This document shows positions 1 through 7,155 of a stretch of DNA of 64,000 nucleotides, in pieces. The stretch lies in assembly GCA_034522155.1 (NCBI GenBank), contig JAXHLP010000001.1, forward strand, positions 1-64,000, written 5' to 3'. Numbering within the stretch: position 1 is the stretch's first letter; each line of letters starts with the position of its first letter. The DNA comes from Salinilacustrithrix sp034522155 (GTDB lineage: Bacteria > Actinomycetota > Acidimicrobiia > Acidimicrobiales > Salinilacustritrichaceae). The translations under genes and the position numbers were made by a program. The notes beneath the pieces were generated by a model, which was given only the letters and a program-made list of their open reading frames with translations, made no database searches and was not told where the DNA came from.

Positions 1-27
1 TTCGACGTGCGCGAGAGCGCGCTCTAG
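1..27 (+). CDS. 3' end of an upstream ORF, possibly an ABC permease
   Basis: The window opens in what reads as the last eight codons of an open frame (FDVRESAL, TAG at 25-27), followed by a strong Shine-Dalgarno GGGAGGAG before the GTG at 43. Its position directly ahead of two oligopeptide-type ABC ATPase genes suggests the end of a DppC-type inner-membrane permease. Eight residues cannot identify it, so this is only a placement argument. Confidence 0.3.
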   Translation, partial: FDVRESAL

Positions 28-42
28 ATCGGGAGGAGACCC

Positions 43-1158
43 GTGGCCCGTCGAGTCATCACCGAGGGTTCAACCCTCACCGACGCACCCCTGCTCGAGG
101 TCGAGGACCTCTGCACCACCTTCAAGACCGAGACTGGACCCGTCCGGGCGGCGACCACGTCCTCGTTCGTCCTCGAGCAGCGCCTGTAACTCGACATCGT
201 CGGCGAAATCCGGCTCGGGCAAGACCGTCCTGTCACGCTCGATCATGGGCCTGCTGCCCCGTAGCAACGTCGAGCGCACCGGATCGATCCGGTACGAGGG
301 CACCGAGATCTCCGGCTACACCCAGCGCGAGATGCAGGCGGTCTGGGGCCCGGAGATGGCGATGGTCTTCCAGGACCCGATGACCTCGCTCAACCCGGTC
401 ATGAAGATCGGCCGCCAGATCACCGAGTCGCTGCGCTACCACCTCGACATGGACAAGAACGAGGCCAACGAGCTCGCCGTCTCGCTGCTGACGCTCGGTC
501 GGCATCCCCGAGCCGAAGCAGCGGATCACCGAGTACCCGCACCAGCTCTCCGGCGGCATGCGCCAGCGGGTCACCATCGCCATCGCCCTGGCGTGCGGAC
601 CCAAGCTGCTGTTCGCCGACGAGCCCACCACCGCCCTCGACGTGACGGTGCAGGCCCAGATCCTCGATCTGCTCGCCGCGCCAGCAGCGCGAGCGCCACA
701 TGGCGATGATCCTGGTCACCCACGACCTCGGCGTCGTCGCCGGCCGCACCGACGACATCGCGGTGATGTACGCCGGCAAGGTCGTGGAGACGGCGTCGGC
801 GCAGACGCTCTTCAGCTCGATGCGGATGCCCTACACCGAGGCGCTGCTCGACGTCGATCCCCAAGCTCGAGTACCACAGCCACACCCGGCTGGCATCCAT
901 CCCCGGCCGCCCCCCCAACCTGATCAGTCCACCCACGGGCTGTGACTTCGCGCCACGGTGCCGCTACGCCCAGGAGCGCTGCCTCGAGGAGGAGCCGCCC
1001 CTGACCGAGGGCGAGACGCCCGGCCACCACTACCGCTGCTTCTTCCCGGTCGGTACCGAAGCCGGCAACGAGGCCCTCGAGCGCAACATCGCCGAGGGCC
1101 GCACCACGCCGGCGACGGCGTCGACGGTCGACGTCAGCAGCACGAGGAGCGCCGCTGA
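43..1158 (+). pseudogene. dppD: DppD/OppD-type ABC transporter ATPase, broken by single-base insertions
   Basis: Read across frames, this is a full ATPase of a dipeptide/oligopeptide importer, which would power uptake through DppB/C-type permeases. The N-terminus (LLEVEDLCTTFKTETGPV), a Walker A (GSGKTVLS, about 210-230), the Q-loop FQDPMTSLNP, the signature LSGGMRQR, Walker B LLFADEP and the oligopeptide C-terminal Cys motif (CDFAPRCRYAQERC) all occur, but in different frames. The frame is lost at an extra A at 206-208, an extra G at 497-498, an extra C at 681-682 and an extra G near 853. A TAA also lies at 187-189 and the last frame does not reach the expected TGA at 1156-1158. Every clear lesion is a one-base insertion, usually in a doublet, which looks more like sequencing error than decay. 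The end overlaps the next ATG (TGATG). Confidence 0.75.
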
Positions 1159-2198
1159 TGGCCGGATCCGGCACCGCTCACCTCCGCGACCGCGACGACG
1201 TGGTCCTGCGGGTCGAGGACCTCGTCGTGGAGTTCCCGGCCGGCCGGGGGCGCACCGTGCATGCCGTGTCCGGCGTCAGCTTCGATGTCGTCCGGGGTGA
1301 GACGCTCGGGCTCGTGGGCGAGTCGGGCTGTGGCAAGTCGACCACCGGCAAGGCCATCGTGCGGCTCGTGCCGATCACCAGCGGAGAGGTCACCTTCGGC
1401 GACACCGACATCACCAAGCTGCGGGGTGGGGCGCTCCGCGAGCTGCGCCAGAACCTCCAGATGATCTTCCAGGACCCGGTGTCGTCCATCAACCCCCGCC
1501 GACGCGTCCGCGACATCGTCGGCGAACCGCTCGAGGATCTGGAACGCGGCACCGACGGACGCCGACGAGCTCGGTCGACGAGGTGCTCGACGCGACGTCG
1601 GGCTCGATCCCGACGCTGGCCGGCGACCGCCGACCGCCACGAGTTCTCGGGCGGGCAGTGCCAGCGGATCTGCATCGCCCGCTCGCTCGTCCTCGACCCG
1701 GAACTGGTCATCTGCGACGAACCCGTATCGGCGCTCGACGTGTCGGTCCAGGCCCAGATCCTCAACCTCCTCGAGGACATGAAGCAGGCGTACGGGCTGA
1801 CCCTGATCTTCATCGCCCACGACCTCGCCGTGGTCAAGAACGTCAGCGACCGGGTCGCGGTCATGTACCTGGGCAAGATCTGCGAGGTCGCCTCGCCCGA
1901 CGACCTGTACCACCACCCCGCGCATCCCTACAGCTCGGCTCTGCTGTCGGCGATCCCGCTCCCCGACCCCGACGTCGTGCCCGACACCAGCGACGTCGCT
2001 GGCGAGCTTCCGTCTCCCATGGACCCACCGTCGGGCTGTCGGTTCCGCACGCGGTGCCCGCAAGCTCAGGACCGCTGCGCGGAGGAAGAGCCGGTGGTCC
2101 GTGAGGTGGCCGACAACCACTACGTGGCCTGTCACTTCCCGCTGGTCGGCGATACCGCGCCGCCGCCGACCACCGCCGTGTCAGTCGGCTCCGACTGA
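1158..2198 (+). CDS. dppF: DppF/OppF-type ABC transporter ATPase with an out-of-frame patch
   Basis: Second ATPase of an oligopeptide/dipeptide importer, 346 residues, slightly long for the family. It shows Walker A GESGCGKST (about residue 52), Q-loop FQDPVSSINPRRR, signature FSGGQCQRI (about 163), Walker B LVICDEPVSALD and the C-terminal oligo/dipeptide Cys motif (CRFRTRCPQAQDRC). Between about 1545 and 1640 the reading frame gives an Arg-rich nonsense stretch, while the expected family sequence (VDEVLD, then DVGLDPDA) lies in the other two frames. The indels therefore compensate and the frame is restored before the signature. The ATG overlaps the preceding TGA. The encoded enzyme is probably normal and this copy of the sequence is faulty in one patch. 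Confidence 0.85.
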   Translation: MAGSGTAHLRDRDDVVLRVEDLVVEFPAGRGRTVHAVSGVSFDVVRGETLGLVGESGCGKSTTGKAIVRLVPITSGEVTFGDTDITKLRGGALRELRQNLQMIFQDPVSSINPRRRVRDIVGEPLEDLERGTDGRRRARSTRCSTRRRARSRRWPATADRHEFSGGQCQRICIARSLVLDPELVICDEPVSALDVSVQAQILNLLEDMKQAYGLTLIFIAHDLAVVKNVSDRVAVMYLGKICEVASPDDLYHHPAHPYSSALLSAIPLPDPDVVPDTSDVAGELPSPMDPPSGCRFRTRCPQAQDRCAEEEPVVREVADNHYVACHFPLVGDTAPPPTTAVSVGSD

Positions 2199-2225
2199 CC
2201 GCAAGCCGGCCCGAGGGAGGCCGCG

Positions 2226-2804
2226 ATGACTCCTGAATCCAGATCGCGGACCCGACTCGACCCCGCCGTCCGTCGCCAGCAGATCGCCGAAGCCGCCGCT
2301 CGCGCGTACGCCGAGCGCGACCCGGCCGAGGTCACCTTCGAGGACGTCGCCGACGAGGCCGGGGTGTCACGCAGCCTCGTGTACGCCTACTTCGGCGACC
2401 GCGGCAACCTGCTGGCCGCTGCCTACACCGTCGAGCTCGCCCGCCTCGACCGCGCGATCGATGGCGCGCTCGGTGACATCCGTCTCGATCGCAGCCGGGT
2501 GGACGACGCGGTCCGCACCTACCTGGCGTTCGCGTCCCGCCACCGTGCGAGCTGGAACCTCATGGCCGCGGCGGGCTCGTCCCGCCACCCCGCCGTGCGC
2601 GAAGCCATCGCCGCTCGAACCGAACGCATCGCCGAGCAGGTCGGCAACACCACCGAGGTCCGGCTGCTGGTGAGCGGGGTGATCGGGATGCTCGAGGCTG
2701 CGGCGGCCCAGGTCCTGGAGAACGGCGACACCGATCCCGACGAGCTCGCTGATCTCCTCAGCCAGGTGATCTGGGCCGGCGTCTCCTCCCTGAGCGAGGA
2801 CTGA
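2226..2804 (+). CDS. TetR/AcrR-family transcriptional regulator
   Basis: A 192-residue one-component repressor-type protein. The N-terminal helix-turn-helix is typical (RRQQIAEAAARAYAERD, TFEDVADEAGVSRSLVYAYFGDR, about residues 17-60), followed by an all-helical ligand-binding domain with no recognisable ligand signature. The ATG at 2226 follows a GAGGGAGG Shine-Dalgarno with about 6-nt spacing. It sits 27 nt after the ABC ATPase gene in the same direction, so it may be the last gene of that operon and control it. Alternatively it may act on the repeated CGAC-N3-GTCG sites immediately downstream. The effector is unknown. Confidence 0.9.
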   Translation: MTPESRSRTRLDPAVRRQQIAEAAARAYAERDPAEVTFEDVADEAGVSRSLVYAYFGDRGNLLAAAYTVELARLDRAIDGALGDIRLDRSRVDDAVRTYLAFASRHRASWNLMAAAGSSRHPAVREAIAARTERIAEQVGNTTEVRLLVSGVIGMLEAAAAQVLENGDTDPDELADLLSQVIWAGVSSLSED

Positions 2805-2816
2805 CGCGCCCGGGAT

Positions 2817-2901
2817 CGACGGAGTCGGGCCGGGCAGACCTACGCCGACATGACGACGGAGTCGGAATAGGGCGCAGGACGTGATGCGATCGACGGAGTC
2901 G
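2817..2901. repeat. Three CGACGGAGTCG repeats with exact 37-bp period
   Basis: The 11-mer CGACGGAGTCG occurs at 2817-2827, 2854-2864 and 2891-2901, each start exactly 37 bp after the last. Each unit is itself a short inverted repeat (CGAC, 3-nt spacer, GTCG). The array fills the gap between the TetR gene and the cyclophilin gene, and the third copy lies where a -35 element would sit for the -10 at 2915-2920. A regulatory array is plausible; the binding protein is unknown. Confidence 0.6.
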
Positions 2902-2914
2902 AGCGGATCACACC

Positions 2915-2920
2915 TACGAT
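2915..2920 (+). promoter_or_regulatory. Leaderless-type -10 element (TACGAT) of ppiB
   Basis: TACGAT ends 6 nt before the ATG at 2927 and no Shine-Dalgarno precedes that ATG. This spacing puts the transcription start at or next to the A of the start codon, as in leaderless actinobacterial genes. Confidence 0.5.
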
Positions 2921-2926
2921 GCCGCC

Positions 2927-3394
2927 ATGCCCAAGCCCTATGACATGCAGATCGACCACGACACGACCTACGAGGTGACCTTCGCCACCGACAAGGGCGA
3001 GATCGTCGCCGAGATGGACCCGAAACTGGCGCCGAGCACGGTGAACGAGTTCGTCTGCAAGGCCCGCGACGGCTTCTACGACGGGCTGACCTTCCATCGG
3101 GTCGTTCCCGGGTTCGTGGTCCAGGGCGGCGATCCCGACGGCACCGGCCGGGGCGGTCCGGGCTACAAGTTCGACGACGAACCGGTCCAGGGCGAGTACA
3201 CGCTCGGCGCGCTGGCGATGGCCAACGCCGGCCCCAACACCAACGGCAGCCAGTTCTTCATCTGCATCGACGACTGCACCCGGAAGCTCGACAAGGCCTA
3301 CAACCTGTTCGGCTACGTGACCTCGGGGGTCGAGAACGCGCAGTCGATCGCCGTCGGCGACCGCATGAACACGGTCACCATCACCGAGAAGTAG
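2927..3394 (+). CDS. ppiB: Cyclophilin-type peptidyl-prolyl cis-trans isomerase
   Basis: A 155-residue single-domain cyclophilin that catalyses cis-trans isomerisation of X-Pro bonds during folding. No signal peptide or membrane segment is present, so it should be cytoplasmic. Core motifs are intact: FVCKARDGFYDGLTFHRVVPGFVVQGGDP (with the catalytic Arg in FHRV), GPNTNGSQFFI and the C-terminal LDKAYNLFGYV. It usually has a Trp in the late active-site loop that is not obvious here. The start at 2927 is supported by a -10 hexamer 6 nt upstream. It is followed after 3 nt by a truncated acyl-CoA ligase gene. Confidence 0.95.
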   Translation: MPKPYDMQIDHDTTYEVTFATDKGEIVAEMDPKLAPSTVNEFVCKARDGFYDGLTFHRVVPGFVVQGGDPDGTGRGGPGYKFDDEPVQGEYTLGALAMANAGPNTNGSQFFICIDDCTRKLDKAYNLFGYVTSGVENAQSIAVGDRMNTVTITEK

Positions 3395-3397
3395 GCC

Positions 3398-3763
3398 TTG
3401 GGAAATCGCTCCTCGGCTCGCGGGCTGAACATCGCGGCCGTGCACGAGGCCATCACCGAGGCGGTTCCCGACCGGGAGTGCATCGTCTGGCGCGATCGGC
3501 GTCTCACGTGGGACGTCGTCACCCGGCGGACACGCCAGCTGGCCAACGGTCTCCTCGACCGGGGCGTCGGTGGCTCCCCGCGGGTCGTGGCCGTCGTGGC
3601 CGGGACAACCGACCTCGACGCCGACCGGCTGCATCGATCGGCCGCCGAGCACCTCGCCCGCTACAAGCTCCCCAAGGACTACCTCGTCGTCGATGTGATC
3701 CGCCGGAGCGCGAGCGGCAAGCCCGACTACGCCTGGGCCCGCGACGTCGCCGGTGCGAGGTGA
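3398..3763 (+). pseudogene. Acyl-CoA synthetase with a large in-frame internal deletion
   Basis: A 121-residue frame joins the two ends of a roughly 500-550-residue AMP-forming acyl-CoA synthetase. Residues 1-58 match the family N-terminus (AVPDRECIVWRDRRLTWDVV, LANGLLDRGVG). Residues from about 60 match the extreme C-terminus (RVVAVV, HLARYKLPKDYLVVD, RRSASGKPDYAWAR, which includes the conserved catalytic-lysine region SGKPDY). The whole adenylation core, including the P-loop-like and A3-A8 motifs, is missing, so it cannot be active. The join is near 3568-3580 and stays in frame. The start is TTG, 3 nt after ppiB. It overlaps the next gene by 11 nt. It may be a real deletion or an assembly collapse. 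Confidence 0.7.
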
Positions 3764-4325
3764 CGTGCGGCGCGCCGTCGCGACCCGACCCGGGTCCTAC
3801 CTCCGCAAGCCCGCCGAGCAGGACGGCCGGGAGTTCATCGACCGCGTCCTCGCCAGCCGGAACCACCTGGAACCGTTCGTGTTCGCGCCCGATTCGGTGT
3901 CCGCGTACCGCTCGTGGCTGGCCCGGGGCCGGCGCGGCGAGGTCGAGCAGTTCCTCGTGTGCGTGCGGGGCGCCGACGACATCGCGGGGTTCGTCACCCT
4001 CAACAACATCACCGGCGGTGCGCTGCAGTCCGCAGCCATCGGTTGGGCCGGGTTCCGGCCCCACCTCGGTGCAGGGCACCTGACCGCCGGGGTCTCCATG
4101 GTTCTGGAGCTGGCCTTCACCCAGATCCGGCTCCACCGCGTCGAGGCCAACATCCAGCCCCAGAACACCCGGTCCCGGGTGCTGGCCACCCGGACGGGCT
4201 TCCACCTCGAGGGGTTCTCGCCCCGGTACCTCCACATCGGTGGGGACTGGCGAGACCACGAACGCTGGGCCGTCCTCACCGAGAACTGGCGTGCCGACCC
4301 AGCCAGGCGGGGAGGCCGGCCATGA
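3753..4325 (+). CDS. GNAT-family N-acetyltransferase (RimJ/RimL type)
   Basis: A 190-residue acetyl-CoA-dependent N-acetyltransferase of the ribosomal-protein-Ser/Ala acetyltransferase type. Features are the N-terminal SYLRKPAEQDGREFIDRV strand-helix, a central FVTLNNITGGALQSAAIGW, the acetyl-CoA-loop region RPHLGAGHLTAGVS, and the RimJ-type block LHRVEANIQPQNTRSRVLATRTGFHLEG. The ending WRDHERWAVL is also typical. The real target (ribosomal protein, another protein or a small molecule) cannot be told. The start overlaps the truncated ligase; the stop overlaps the next ATG (ATGA). Confidence 0.9.
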   Translation: MRGDVRRAVATRPGSYLRKPAEQDGREFIDRVLASRNHLEPFVFAPDSVSAYRSWLARGRRGEVEQFLVCVRGADDIAGFVTLNNITGGALQSAAIGWAGFRPHLGAGHLTAGVSMVLELAFTQIRLHRVEANIQPQNTRSRVLATRTGFHLEGFSPRYLHIGGDWRDHERWAVLTENWRADPARRGGRP

Positions 4326-5212
4326 GCGACGAGGTTCGACAGCGACAGCTCCCGCTGCACCGACCACTCGACCTGCGCCTCACGCTCGGTCCGACGCGGA
4401 TCGGCCGCGGCGACCCGTGCACGCGGCTCAAGTCCGACGAGGCGGTGCGGGCCTCCCGGACGCCGGACGGACCGGTCACCCTGCACCTCCACGTCGACGG
4501 CGACGAGCTCGGCGCCACGGCCTGGGGGCCGGGCAGCGACTGGGCGCTCGACCAACTCCCCGATCTCGTGGGCGAGAACGACCGCGGCCCGTTCGAGACC
4601 GATCATCCGCTGTTGGCCGATCTCGCCCGGCGCATGCCCGGTCTGCGCATCGGCGCCACCCACCGGGTCGTCGAGGCCATCCTGCCGGCGGTCTGTGGCC
4701 AGAAGGTGTCGGCCTTCGAGGCCAAGCGCGCCTACCGCCAGATCGTGGAGTCGCTCGGCGAACCCGCGCCGGGCGAACCCGGCGTCGAGCTCGTGGTCCC
4801 GCCCGACCCCCGCACCCTGGCTTCCACCGGCTACCAGCTCCTCCATCCCCTGGGTCTCGAGCGACGACGAGCGGACATCATCAGACGGGCGGCCGCCCGT
4901 GCGGCCACCGTCGAGGCGATCGTGGACGTCGCGCCGGACGAGGCCGAGCAGCAGCTCCGGTCGATCACGGGCGTGGGCGTCTGGACCGCGGCCCACGTCC
5001 GCGAGACCGCGCTGGGCGATCCCGACGCGGTGCCCGTCGGGGACCCGACCCTCAAGCACCTGGTCAGCTTCGTGTTCCTCGGCGAGCGGCACGGTACCGA
5101 CGCGCAGATGCTCGAGCTGCTCGAGCCGTTCCGCGGCCATCGAGGCCGGGTGGTCCGCCTGCTCAAGGGCGCGGGACTGGGCCCGCCACGACACGCCGGC
5201 GGGGGCCGCTGA
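4322..5212 (+). CDS. HhH-GPD DNA glycosylase (3-methyladenine glycosylase-like)
   Basis: A 296-residue protein of the AlkA/endonuclease III superfamily, which excises damaged bases in base-excision repair. An N-terminal AlkA-like domain (about 1-110) precedes the all-helical glycosylase domain. The helix-hairpin-helix is LRSITGVGVWTAAHV (about 218-232) and is followed by the GPD loop region PVGDPTLKHLV, whose Asp (about residue 240) is the expected catalytic residue. There is no Cys4 iron-sulfur cluster, consistent with AlkA rather than Nth or MutY. The ATG overlaps the stop of the acetyltransferase gene, so the two are co-transcribed. Confidence 0.87.
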   Translation: MSDEVRQRQLPLHRPLDLRLTLGPTRIGRGDPCTRLKSDEAVRASRTPDGPVTLHLHVDGDELGATAWGPGSDWALDQLPDLVGENDRGPFETDHPLLADLARRMPGLRIGATHRVVEAILPAVCGQKVSAFEAKRAYRQIVESLGEPAPGEPGVELVVPPDPRTLASTGYQLLHPLGLERRRADIIRRAAARAATVEAIVDVAPDEAEQQLRSITGVGVWTAAHVRETALGDPDAVPVGDPTLKHLVSFVFLGERHGTDAQMLELLEPFRGHRGRVVRLLKGAGLGPPRHAGGGR

Positions 5213-5293
5213 CCCGTTGTCCACAGCCTGTGGACGGCCGTGCACCGTCGATGCACAGGGTTGTCCCTCTTCCATCCCACAAGACCACCGCCG

Positions 5294-5299
5294 TACCGT
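5294..5299 (+). promoter_or_regulatory. Leaderless-type -10 element (TACCGT)
   Basis: TACCGT lies 6 nt before the ATG at 5306 with no Shine-Dalgarno, arguing that the small downstream frame is a real gene. Confidence 0.45.
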
Positions 5300-5305
5300 C
5301 CGGCC

Positions 5306-5524
5306 ATGACCACCTACGACGTCACGATGCGGGATCAGCAGGTCGAGATCGTGGGCGCCGACGCCTACGCCCAGGAGGGGCCGATGACCACGTTCTTCGA
5401 GCTCGGCGAGGGTCGGGACGTGGTCGACTGCTGGGCCCAGCGGGTCGCCAGCATCCGTACGGCCGACATCCTGCTGATCCGACGCGCGACCAGCGCCGAC
5501 GACCAGCTCCGCGCCGTCAGCTGA
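5306..5524 (+). CDS. Small conserved-looking hypothetical protein
   Basis: A 72-residue acidic soluble protein (MTTYDVTMRDQQVEIV at the start, ending in DDQLRAVS) without signal peptide, membrane segment or cysteine pair; one Cys is present in VVDCWAQRV. I do not recognise the family. Expression is supported by a -10-like hexamer 6 nt upstream of the ATG. It is transcribed away from the glycosylase gene and ends 31 nt before the stop of a convergent glycosyltransferase gene. Confidence 0.6.
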   Translation: MTTYDVTMRDQQVEIVGADAYAQEGPMTTFFELGEGRDVVDCWAQRVASIRTADILLIRRATSADDQLRAVS

Positions 5525-5555
5525 TCTCGTTCGCCGGGTGCCGGCGCCGCCGGCC

Positions 5556-7091
5556 TCAGGGCTCGAGCCGGACGAGCGTGGCCGACTCGAAGACGTCGCT
5601 GTCCATCGGCACCACGATCTCGTTGTCGGGCCGCGCGGTGCTCAGCGAGCTGAGGACACCCTCGCACAGCCCCTCATAAGTGCGGTAGGTGGCGGCGTAG
5701 ACCAGCCAGATCGTGTGGTCGCCGGCACGCTCGAGCACCTCGGTCGCCATCGCTTCGGGTTGCGCCGCCTGGTTGCGGGCGGCGTAGTCCACCCAGTCGA
5801 TGCGCTCGGGGCGTGTGAGCGCGGGCACGCCGACCGCCTCGAACGACGCCGGGAGGGCCCGCAGCGTCGAGGGTCCGAGCTGATCGGGGCAGAACACGAC
5901 GAGGTCGTCCGGGTCGCCCTGCGCCGTGATCGCCGAGGCGATCCGCGCGCCCTGGGTTCGCTCGTCGATGACGTTGTACACCAGACCCGGCCCGGCGAGC
6001 ACCAGCGCCACCAACATCGCGACGCGCGGCGCGGCCACGCCGGGGAGCCCGGCGACGGCCACACCGGCAGCGACCAGCAGCATCGGGACGAATCCGGCGG
6101 CGTAGCGCGCCACGAACGTGGCGTTGGTGATCGCTCCGACCCCGAGACCGACCAGGATGGTCAGCAGCACCAAGCCGATTTCGGGCCGGACCACGGGGAC
6201 CGTTCGCAGGTCGAGCGTCAGCTCGGTCCCACTCGCCGAGGCGAGCACCAGCCCGAGCGCGGCGAGACCGAGCACGAAGAAGCCGAACAGCATCGCCTCC
6301 GGCAGCCCGAGCTGGCCCCCCAGCCCGTTGGCGAGCTCGGTCACCGCACGGGTCGGACGGGTCGCGGTCCCCCATGGCGTACCCGTGTGGGACGCCTGGT
6401 AGAGGAACGACGGGAGCCACGGCAGGAAGAACACCGTGCCGGCCGCCAGCGCCGACCCGATGCGGAGGGCCTCCCGACGCGCATCGGCGCGCCACCATCG
6501 CCAGGCGAGCAAGCCGACGGCCGCCACGCCGAGGTAGATCGCCCAGTAGTGGGTGAGCAGCGCCCCGCCGGTGAGCACCGCGAGCAGCGCCCACCGCCCT
6601 CGGTCCGGACCACCTCGCAGGTCGTCGGCCACCAGCCAGGCACCGAGGACGAGCAGCGCCAGCAGCGCATACATACGTGCCTCGGTCGAATAGCGCACCA
6701 GGTACGGGGTCGCCGCCGCCAGCACGAGCGCGGCTCCGCCGGCCACGACGCCACCACGACGCCGTCCGGCCACCCACATCAGCGGGAGGAGCGCGACCCC
6801 GAGGATGCCGGAGAGGGACCGCACGGCGACGTCGCCGGAGCCGAACAGCTCCATCCAACCGTGTAGCAGCAGGTAGTACAGGGGAGGATGGCCGTCGTGG
6901 CGCAGCGCCTCCGGGATATCGCCTGCCGGGAGCTGGGCGATGGTCACCGACAGCGCCTCGTCGAGCCACAGCGGCGAGTCGGTGACGAAGCGTAGGACCA
7001 CGCCGGCGAGCACGACCAGGGCGCCCAGCCCCAGCTCGACGCGGCGTCCCGGACGCGTCGGGTCCGACATCCTCGGTTCGACGGATGGCAC
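5556..7091 (-). CDS. GT-C membrane glycosyltransferase, ArnT/PMT (GT39)-like
   Basis: A 511-residue polytopic membrane protein expected to move a sugar from a polyprenyl-phosphate donor to an extracytoplasmic acceptor. The first membrane segment is followed by SPLWLDEALSVTIA, the acidic first-loop motif (DE) of GT39/ArnT/PMT enzymes. HDGHPPLYYLLLH and HYWAIYLG are also typical. Roughly ten to twelve hydrophobic segments are followed by a C-terminal soluble part of about 130 residues. The GTG start at 7091 is preceded, 6 nt upstream, by TAGCGT on the minus strand; an ATG at 7070 is an alternative. It is divergent from the GT-C gene at 7156 and opens the glycan locus. Acceptor and sugar are unknown. 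Confidence 0.87.
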   Translation of the reverse strand: MPSVEPRMSDPTRPGRRVELGLGALVVLAGVVLRFVTDSPLWLDEALSVTIAQLPAGDIPEALRHDGHPPLYYLLLHGWMELFGSGDVAVRSLSGILGVALLPLMWVAGRRRGGVVAGGAALVLAAATPYLVRYSTEARMYALLALLVLGAWLVADDLRGGPDRGRWALLAVLTGGALLTHYWAIYLGVAAVGLLAWRWWRADARREALRIGSALAAGTVFFLPWLPSFLYQASHTGTPWGTATRPTRAVTELANGLGGQLGLPEAMLFGFFVLGLAALGLVLASASGTELTLDLRTVPVVRPEIGLVLLTILVGLGVGAITNATFVARYAAGFVPMLLVAAGVAVAGLPGVAAPRVAMLVALVLAGPGLVYNVIDERTQGARIASAITAQGDPDDLVVFCPDQLGPSTLRALPASFEAVGVPALTRPERIDWVDYAARNQAAQPEAMATEVLERAGDHTIWLVYAATYRTYEGLCEGVLSSLSTARPDNEIVVPMDSDVFESATLVRLEP

Positions 7092-7097
7092 GGGCGT

Positions 7098-7103
7098 ACG
7101 CTA
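7098..7103 (-). promoter_or_regulatory. Leaderless-type -10 element (TAGCGT) for the GT-C gene
   Basis: On the minus strand TAGCGT is followed by 6 nt and then the GTG at 7091. This favours the GTG over the internal ATG at 7070. Confidence 0.45.
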
Positions 7104-7155
7104 ACCGTCCCGCTTCCCGCCGCCCGCTTCCACCGTCCCACCGAGTCCGCACCCG

